Positions 56,967 to 64,000 of a DNA stretch of 64,000 nucleotides are shown piece by piece. Position 1 is the stretch's first letter; every line of letters begins with the position of its first letter. A program made the translations under genes and the position numbers. Under the pieces are notes generated by a model, which saw only the letters and a program-made list of their open reading frames with translations, had not been told where the DNA came from and did no database searches. The stretch is from Hemileia vastatrix. Its lineage: Eukaryota > Basidiomycota > Pucciniomycetes > Pucciniales > Zaghouaniaceae. Where the stretch lies: assembly GCA_030280995.1 (NCBI GenBank), contig JASXTE010000014.1, positions 24,179,650-24,243,649 on the forward strand, in the 5' to 3' direction.

Positions 56967-58079
56967 TATTGAAAAATGAATTAGTGATTAAACTTCAGGG
57001 GAAGACTAATAAAATAGTTATTCTTAATATAAACTCATAATACTTGGATTTTATGCATGCTAGTGGTGGAAAATAGTATAATAAAATATAGTTATAGCCT
57101 ATATAAAGATAATATCAATTTATAAATGCTTTTAATATATTTATATATGATAATAACTGTTTTATAGTGTTTTTTTAATGTGTAGTAATTAAGTGATGTC
57201 TAATAACCCGTCAAATTCCTCCCTTACTTATACCAAAATCCACTGGAGTGCACAGACCTTCAATCCAGATGATGTCACTGCTATACCCAGCAATTACAGC
57301 GCTGTGAGGGACCATCACCTCCCATGTCATCCACTTTAAGCAGTTTAAACACCCAGACCTCCAGTAAGGACCCTCCATCACAATTAGTGATACCACAGAC
57401 CCATACCATAAATAGAATAAGCAGATAAAAGGGGTTAACATAGAGAAACAGGTAAAATAACTCATCCAAAGAGTATATAATGAAAAACAAAGCATATAAA
57501 GGAACCAAATTAACTTTCCAAGCCTTAAATAACATCCTCAAGAATCCATATCAAACCAGTAATCATATCCTAACTCATAAATCCGTGAAAATGCATCCAA
57601 GGAAGCAGATCAAGTTGTCCAAACTGGATATATGTGGCTGAAAAAGGTGTATTTGCTTGTGTAGGCATTGTGAGTCCACTTAATACATCCACATGACCCA
57701 AAATAAGCAGAAAAATAAAGTTTATAGGCTATTAAGAGTTTAAACCCACTTAAAGACCTAAATATACATAATATAACTACATATTCACTGAATATGACAT
57801 TTATGTATACATATAATCTTATGTATGTCTAAAATTACTTAATATCACTTAAGATAATTATACTATGACTTCATTAACACCTTAATAAGTATTATTAGAC
57901 TATGGATAAGCTAGTTAAATTACTATAAGTAATATAATAGTGTAATAATTATATATATATGTATTATAACCATATATATAAGTATTTTAACCTTATTTTA
58001 AGCTATAATCTTAATGTAAATTAGGTTTTATTATTTTAAACATAAGAATTTCTCAGACCTGGAGATACCTAGGCTGACA
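56967..58079 (-). repeat. Element 3 5' LTR (right), lacking its last 60-odd bases
   Basis: Reverse LTR-C from TGAAAAATGAATTAGTG to GGCTGACA. Its first 385 bp (56967-57350) form an inverted repeat with 55125-55507. Confidence 0.78.
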
Positions 58080-60269
58080 GTTCCAGCAATAATTTCTGGA
58101 GAAACTCTAAAGATAGTATTGGATACAGGAGCTGCCTCCTGGTTCTGTGGTTTCTGCACATAAATTACAGATAATTGATAGTGATTATAAGTCAAAGCTT
58201 GAACCCGCTTAAAGTAAAAATTGGAGAGGTTTTGGATCAGTACTACACCCCATTGGTAGATACAAAGCTGTTTTTTTTTTAAACATCAACATGTTTGTGT
58301 TAGAATAAGTTGTGACTTTTTAGTAATGGACAATACGAATTGTAGTAGCTGTTTTATCATTAGAAATGACATTATGACAAAATTTTGTGTGAAATCAAAC
58401 CCTGCTAATAAAAATTTTAAAATTTTCATGAATGGTAAAAGGAAGTTTAAAATAAATTCTTTTAACACAGTCTTACACATTTATTCAGTAAAAAATATTC
58501 CTTTCAAAGGAAGAAAATCCAGTAAGATGGAATATATGGAAACATAAATTTCAAAAGCATAATTTGGCACTCAGATATGTGAAACTGAGAACAAAATTTT
58601 TTTGGACTTAATTAAAGAATTTCCAATGTCTTTTGCACATGGGACCAATGAACTTGACCTTGTGAAAGATCATGAGATGAAAAAAAGTTAAACCTGTGAA
58701 ATGGACAATATTCCTGCTAGTCTTAAAAAGAAGCCATACCCTACTTCACCAGTGAAGAGATAAGACATAGAGGATAAGATTAAAAAATTTGTTAAAAATG
58801 AAAATTATTGAAAAGGTTGAAACTACACCAAAATATTGTGTGATATCACCAGTGCTAATTTCTTATTAATAAGATTAATCAAGACTGTTACGTGTTTATC
58901 AAGCATTAAATACATTTACAGTAGATGAAATTTACCACTTGCTAAGGATTGCCTCAATAAATGATACACTTAAAGGTGCTAAGTATATAAGTTTCCTAGA
59001 TGGAAATAAAGGGTACCATCAGATTCCTGTTAAAAAGAACTCACAGAAATTTTTATTAATAAAAACACATATGGGAATTTATAAAAATTTCAGGATGCCA
59101 TTTGGACCAAAAAATACTTCTTCATTATTTCAGAAGTTAATGGATATAACATTCCATAATAAAATGATTGAAGTATGGTTAATGATATACATTGATGAAA
59201 GCATAGTGCTATCTAAGACATATGATGAACACCTACTCTATTTGAGGAAAGTATGTCAGACTATGAATGAAATAAAAATGACCTTTGCATTTAATAAATT
59301 TACCTTTGGGTTTGAGTCTTTAAAAGTGCTTGGTCATATTGTATCTGGATTACAAATAATTGTAGACCAAAATCAGGTGGCTTCAATGAAAAAGTTTAAT
59401 TACCAAAATATAAAGGATGTATAATCTTTTCTTCGAATGTGTGGTTATTATAGACAATATATAAAAAACTAACAATTTATTTCTGAACCATTGACCACAC
59501 TGATAAATAAATCAGAAGCTCTTTCATTTGGAACAATGAAAGACAACAGGCTTTTGATAATTTTAAAGAATCTTTAAAGGCAGCCCCCATCGTAGGATTA
59601 CCAGATTTTCAATTATCTTTTGTCTTAAATACTAATGTGTGTTTTATTGGTTTGGGTGCTTCTTTGCATCAAAAGAGACTTATTGAAGGAAAAATGTAAG
59701 AAGTAGTAATTTTTTATATTTCACATACTCTAAGAAGTAGTGAATTAAAATATGGTGCTACTCTTCTTGAATGATTAGCAGTAGTATGGGATCTTGAGTA
59801 GCTACATTATTACTTTGACGACTCAAAGTATGAGTTAATATCTTACTGTAGTGCAGTTAAGTCACTCTTAAACATGAAAACTCCTAATAGGAATATGTCT
59901 AGATAAAAATTGACTGTACAAGAAGAAAGAGGACAGATGACTATTACACATAGAGCAGGAACTTTACACTATACTGAAGACCTGTTATCTAGAGTGCCTC
60001 TACCAAATAATGAAGATAATCCTTCTTATGTTCCTGAAGCAGAAATTATTAACATTTATGGAATTTATATTGTAGATATTAAGGATAAATTTATGCATTC
60101 ATTTCTTGATAATTATGCTTCAGATCTTGAATTAAGTAAACATACTACATTGTTAAATGATCCATTGAATGCTTCAATGAGTGTTTTAAAAAACAATTAC
60201 AACAAAAATATAGGGAAGCATTATAAAAAGGAAAATTTTCCATTGAGGATGGTTTTATGTATTACATAA
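58080..60269 (+). pseudogene. Element A protease, reverse transcriptase and RNase H (degenerate)
   Basis: Protease from 58085 (PAIISGETLKIVLDTGAAS) breaks quickly. RT open piece 58939-59424: KYISFLDGNKGYHQIPV, MPFGPKNTSSLFQKLMD, IYIDESIVLSKTYDEH, with YIDE instead of YIDD. RNase H remains at about 59560-59880 (GLGASLHQK, LRSSELKYGA). 59910-60269 holds ITHRAGTLHYTEDLLSRVPL. Many stops. Confidence 0.83.
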
Positions 60270-60289
60270 AAAAATTAAGTAATTTAATT

Positions 60290-61616
60290 GAAATTTCCCC
60301 TTCAATGAAGGAGTTAATGTTAACTATATGTCATGATGATTTATTAGAAGGTCATTTTCACTTCAATAAAAAATTAACCAGAGTAAAAAATACAGCTTGA
60401 TGGATTAACATGTCTGATTATGTTCAAAAATATGTTGATACATGTGATTCTTGTTAAAAATCCAAAATATTTATGGAAAAAGAGCTGGTTTGTTACATTG
60501 AATTGAGCAACCAAAAGCTCCATGGGAAATAGTTAACATGGAATTTGCAACAGTTTTTCCAATAGCAGGGCATAAAAGTTATAACTACTGTCAGGTAATT
60601 GTAGATAGATTTACAAAAATGTCTAAACTTATTCCCACCCACAAAAAGGTTTCTGCAAAGGACTTATCCATTTTATGGTGGACACAAATTTTAAATATAG
60701 TAGTTTTTCCCAAAGCAAACGTTTCAGAAAGAAATCCAAAACTTACTTCTGAGTTCTGGAAATAACTTGTGGATGTTTCAGGTTTTCAATTAAAACTTTC
60801 TACAGAACACCATCCAAAAACTGATGGGCTAGCAGAAAGAATGATACAAACCTTAGAAGATATGATAAGAATATATTGTTCTTTTGGTCTTGAATTTAAA
60901 GACAATGAAAAATTCACCCATGATTGGGTAACACTTATACCAGGTTTAGAATTTTCATACAATAGTACAGTACATTCTGTCACTGGCATAAAGCAAAGTG
61001 AGTTATGGTTGGGTTATGTACCCAATACTCCTTCAAAATTTCTTAATAAACTTCCACATTGTATCCATCCAGGTGAAAATATTTTCATTAAATACAACAA
61101 TTATGCAGAAAGCATGCTCAGGAATGTATAAATAAGGCATTTGAGTATGAGAAGAAAAGATGGGATAAAGCCCATAAAGAGCATATCTTTAAAGAGGGTG
61201 ATAAAGTGCTTATTTCTACAGTATATTTCAATTTATATGGTAATTTTAAATTGAAATATCCATTCATTAGACCATTTGTACTAATAAAGATGGTTAATAA
61301 CAATTCTGTTAGAGTTATATTATATAAACCATATAATAGAAAACATCCAGTATTTCCTCTTTCTCTTATAAAACCATAGCATAATAATGATACTTCTCTA
61401 CTTCCAAGAAGATCAGGAAGGCATAAATAGCAACCTTAAGAGATAGTTGAAAAATCAGAAATTGAAAATATACTTAAAAAGAGACATCTTACTAGAGAAA
61501 AGGGAATTGAGTATCTATCAAAGTTTAAAAATAAATCAAGTGAATATGACCAGTGGATTCCTGAAAATGAAATCTCTTTTATTAAAAATTTTATGAAAGA
61601 ATTTAAACCAAAATAA
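60290..61616 (+). pseudogene. Element A integrase and chromodomain (degenerate)
   Basis: Pieces 60538-60765 (VIVDRFTKMSKLIPTHKKVS, second catalytic block NVSERNPKLTSEFW with Glu for Asp), 60769-61131 (HHPKTDGLAERMIQTLED, WLGYVPNTPSK), and a chromodomain at about 61440-61616 (VEKSEIENILKKRHLTREKG, YDQWIPENEI) ending at TAA 61614-61616. Confidence 0.83.
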
Positions 61617-61721
61617 TACTTTAAAATACAATATATGTAATATAGAAATGTTTAAATTATCTTTCAATACACTCTTTACTTATTAATTAAATTGTCTTAA
61701 ACTTTTTTATTGCTTTTTTTT

Positions 61722-61732
61722 GAGTGAGGTAG
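61722..61732 (+). promoter_or_regulatory. Polypurine tract of Element A
   Basis: GAGTGAGGTAG directly before TGTCAG of the 3' LTR, the expected plus-strand primer site. Element 3 has GGTGAGGGAG at the same place. Confidence 0.65.
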
Positions 61733-63397
61733 TGTCAGCCTAAGCTTCCCCAGGACTTAGTGTTTCTTATTCTTAAAATATTATAAACTTAATTAAATTA
61801 AGCTTATAAGTAAAAATTATGGTTTTGATAATTATATATATGGTTATTATGCTTATATATACTTATTAAACTATTAAATGACTTATATAAGTTTAAAAAG
61901 CTTCTCCATAGCCCCATGATAATTATGTAGAAGATAAAGGAGTCATAATATACTTATCTTAAATTATATTAAGTAATTATAGACATACCTAAGCTTATAT
62001 GTATGCATAAACCTCATATTCAGTGAAATATGTAGTTATCTTGTTGTCACGCGCCACGTGACACTCGAGGCAAAAGCAGCTCATTAAATCAATAATATCA
62101 AGTCCTAAATCGATACTCGAAGCGCAGAAAGCAATTCTCCATAGCAACTGCGATTTTCCTTTGTGTACTTACTATTTAACTGCGCTAGCCTAAAATCTAA
62201 ATCTAAATTAGTCAATCTCCCAATAGGGTGTCTTAGTCCTTTTCAATAAGCGACGCACAGCGCTAGGTTCAACGAAATAGTACAGTAGTAGTTTTCATTA
62301 AAGTTTTTAGTAATTAATTAAAAAGGGGTAAATTGAGCATGGATGGATATTTAGCAAAGAGGGTCTAAGTGTATGTTAGTAATGGTCAATGGAATGGGAA
62401 TGGTGTGATGGAAGGGAGGTCAATGCGAGGAGGAACAAAGGATATAAAAGGAGTTGGGTATTTGGTGCGATATTCCTTAGAATTAAATTATAAAATCGTA
62501 TTTACATTAATAGTGGTAAATCTCTAAAGTTAAATCATTGTTATTGTATCTTTCTTTTATTTTCTCAATATTCATTTCTAAATCATAAATCTTTGATTAT
62601 TGAGTTTCCAATCCTTCGTGAGATCTTAAGAATTCCTATTACCTTCGAAACTATTTTATAATTCTTCTCTAACAAACTTCGAACCTGTAGCTCTTACTTC
62701 GAGTAACCTTCGAACCATTTCCTCGAATCATTCCTCTGTGCTTCGAAGAAGTTTCTAAAATCTCTCATCTCACTTTCAGGAACATCCTCGACCTTGTGCG
62801 TAGGTCGTCCGGTGACACTTGTGTATATATAGGTCTATAAGCAGGTTTCAAACTCTGAATTTCCTATAAGCTTTATTTTTCTGCTTATCTTAGATCATAT
62901 GGACATATTAAATGGACTCAAAATGCCTACACAAGCATATACACCTTTTTAAGGTGCATATATCCAGTTTGGACAACTTAATCTGCTTCCTTTTATACAT
63001 TTTCATGGATATATGGGTTGGGATATGATTACTGGGTTGAGATGGATGCTTGGGGATGATATTGGGGGCTTGGAAAGTTTATTTGTTTCCTTTATATGCT
63101 TTGAGTTTCATTCTATACTTTTTAAATGAGTTATTTTACCTGTTTCTATATGGTATCTGCTTTAATCTGTTTTCTCTATTTATGGTATGGGTTGATGATA
63201 TCATTAGTTGTGATAGAGGGTCCTTAATGGGGGTCTAGGTGTTTAAACTGATTAAAGTGGAAGCCATGGGGAGGTGGTGGGCCCTCACAGTGCTTTAATT
63301 TCTGTGGAGAGTAGTGACATCATCTGGATTGAAGGTCTGTGCACTCCAGTGAGTTCTGGTATAAGTAAGAGAGGATTTGACAGGATATTGGACATCA
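61733..63397 (+). repeat. Element A 3' LTR (LTR-C), interrupted by a solo LTR and truncated
   Basis: Starts TGTCAGCCTAAGC; 61733-62044 and 62823-63397 align with the other LTR-C copies. Homology stops at GGACATCA (63397); the last 280 bp expected are absent. Confidence 0.78.
62045..62817 (+). repeat. Solo LTR of the LTR-1 family
   Basis: 773 bp from TGTCACGCGCCACGTGACAC to GTCCGGTGACA with a perfect target duplication CTTGT (62040-62044 and 62818-62822). No internal element sequence: product of LTR-LTR recombination. More CpG sites are retained than in the other copies (GCGACGCACAGCGCT, CTTCGAACC), so it may be younger or less methylated. Confidence 0.92.
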
Positions 63398-64000
63398 AAA
63401 ATTAGACATCATAAGTGAATAATAACATACTACAATAACCAACCAATAACACTTATATAACAATTATTAATTATTTTTCATAACAAATTATAAAATTGTA
63501 AAACCCTCATAAATATAACATTTTTACATAAAAATTTATTAAATTCATTTATCATCATAAAGATTAACTTATAGGGTACCATTTTAAAGTTTTCATCACC
63601 AGGATCAGGTTTTAACAGCTAAATCTCATAAAAATAAAAGCTTCATAAAAACATATTCTTCAATCATTTAAATAAATTTTCTAAACACAACTTCACTGTT
63701 TTGTTTCTTACCCTCATTATAAGGAACACCGATTATACATCTCCACACCATTATTAACAAAAATTTTATTGGTCATTTATTATCAAGTAGAGCTTATATC
63801 TTAGATATTTTTGAACTATTTGTTTACTTAAAGGTACAGGGTTCTCTTTTTTTAATCCAAATCCCTTGGATTCTGCTTACAGCTAGGTGACTGTAAGAGT
63901 TTTTCTACATTGATGGTGCCCAACATGGAGTAATTCAAATTCTATAGCTTTTAATCAATCTTACTTGGTATCTGGACCTTCTTAGCCTACAAGAGGCTTA
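63398..64000 (-). repeat. Reversed Copia-linked LTR/leader fragment
   Basis: The reverse complement of about 63590-63910 matches 6385-6690 (GCTGTAAGCAGAATCCAAGGG, CCTGTCCCTTTAAGTAAA-like, CACAACAGTGAAG.TGT, GAAGCTTTTATTTTTATGAG). 63398-63580 is AT-rich and unassigned. The element continues beyond the window. Confidence 0.6.

Larger units (their letters stand above)
48868..58079 (-). mobile_element. Element 3: Ty3/Gypsy retrotransposon with LTR-C, internally rearranged
   Basis: Target duplication GTTAC (48863-48867) and GTTCC (58080-58084, one mismatch). Left LTR 48868-50043; right LTR remainder 56967-58079. Internal minus-strand gag C-terminus, protease, RT, RNase H, integrase and chromodomain lie at 50157-55124. 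The 5' leader and gag N-terminus (55125-56966) are inverted. It sits at the gag/protease boundary of Element A. Confidence 0.85.
34588..63397 (+). mobile_element. Element A: Ty3/Gypsy retrotransposon with LTR-C, host of several nested insertions
   Basis: 5' LTR 34588-35041 and 44539-46036 (split by Element 2), leader 46037-46543, gag 46544-48862, Element 3 nested at 48868-58079, protease to chromodomain 58080-61616, polypurine tract 61722-61732, 3' LTR from 61733 (split by a solo LTR). The gag half ends CCTATCACAGTTAC and the pol half resumes GTTCCAGCAATAATTTC, continuous with the PITVPAIIS block of Element 3, so both halves are one element. All frames are degenerate. Confidence 0.8.

Noticed and set aside
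63915..63935. GATGGTGCCCAACATGG as a primer-binding site resembling lysine-tRNA types
   Set aside because: It is in plus orientation while the surrounding Copia-linked fragment is reversed, and no LTR edge is adjacent.
1..64000. tRNA, rRNA or other structured RNA genes
   Set aside because: None recognised on either strand by reading; a tRNA-scan and covariance-model search would be decisive.

Overview
The window looks like a fungal chromosome segment. It is very AT-rich, has short GT-AG introns, and most of it is nested LTR retrotransposons. The intron style, a basidiomycete-like small secreted protein and chromodomain Ty3/Gypsy elements suggest a TE-bloated basidiomycete, plausibly a rust fungus. 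The taxonomic placement is inference.

Bases 1-5220 are the only ordinary gene space. The minus-strand 5' end of an electron-transfer-flavoprotein alpha gene (ETFA) runs off the left edge. A five-exon minus-strand gene for a Rad60/Esc2/NIP45-type protein with two SUMO-like domains follows. After a 1-kb divergent promoter region comes a five-exon plus-strand gene for a 131-residue secreted protein. I derived the splice models by hand; each closes exactly in frame.

Bases 5588-13315 hold a decayed Ty1/Copia element (gag-protease-integrase, then RT-RNase H). It is split by a 1.3-kb insertion that may be a Tc1/mariner relic, and is followed by a minisatellite, a long hairpin and a G-run tract.

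Bases 13316-64000 are a single nest at least four levels deep. Element B (Ty3/Gypsy, minus strand, LTR-B) was hit by Element 1 (15399-23848, plus strand, TSD ATCAG) and, in its right LTR, by Element A (34588-63397, plus strand, LTR-C). Element A received Element 2 in its 5' LTR (35042-44533, minus strand, TSD TAGAC), Element 3 at its gag/protease boundary (48868-58079, minus strand, TSD GTTAC/GTTCC), a solo LTR in its 3' LTR (62045-62817, TSD CTTGT), and a reversed Copia-like fragment. Element 2's left LTR holds a solo LTR-B. Two MITE-like elements also occur: 34674-34869, and 30748-31015 with palindromes inside its TIRs.

The most notable find is a passenger gene carried antisense, between pol and the 3' LTR, by Elements 1 and 2. 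It has its own TATA-like box, one conserved intron and a Zn2Cys6-like zinc cluster followed by an acidic, coiled C-terminus. In Element 1 it is intact (311 aa) although the same element's gag-pol is full of stops. Element B has what may be a decayed counterpart at the same relative position. The two families therefore look convergent in layout: gag-pol on one strand, a low-complexity spacer, and a zinc-cluster regulator-like ORF on the other strand reading inward from the 3' LTR.
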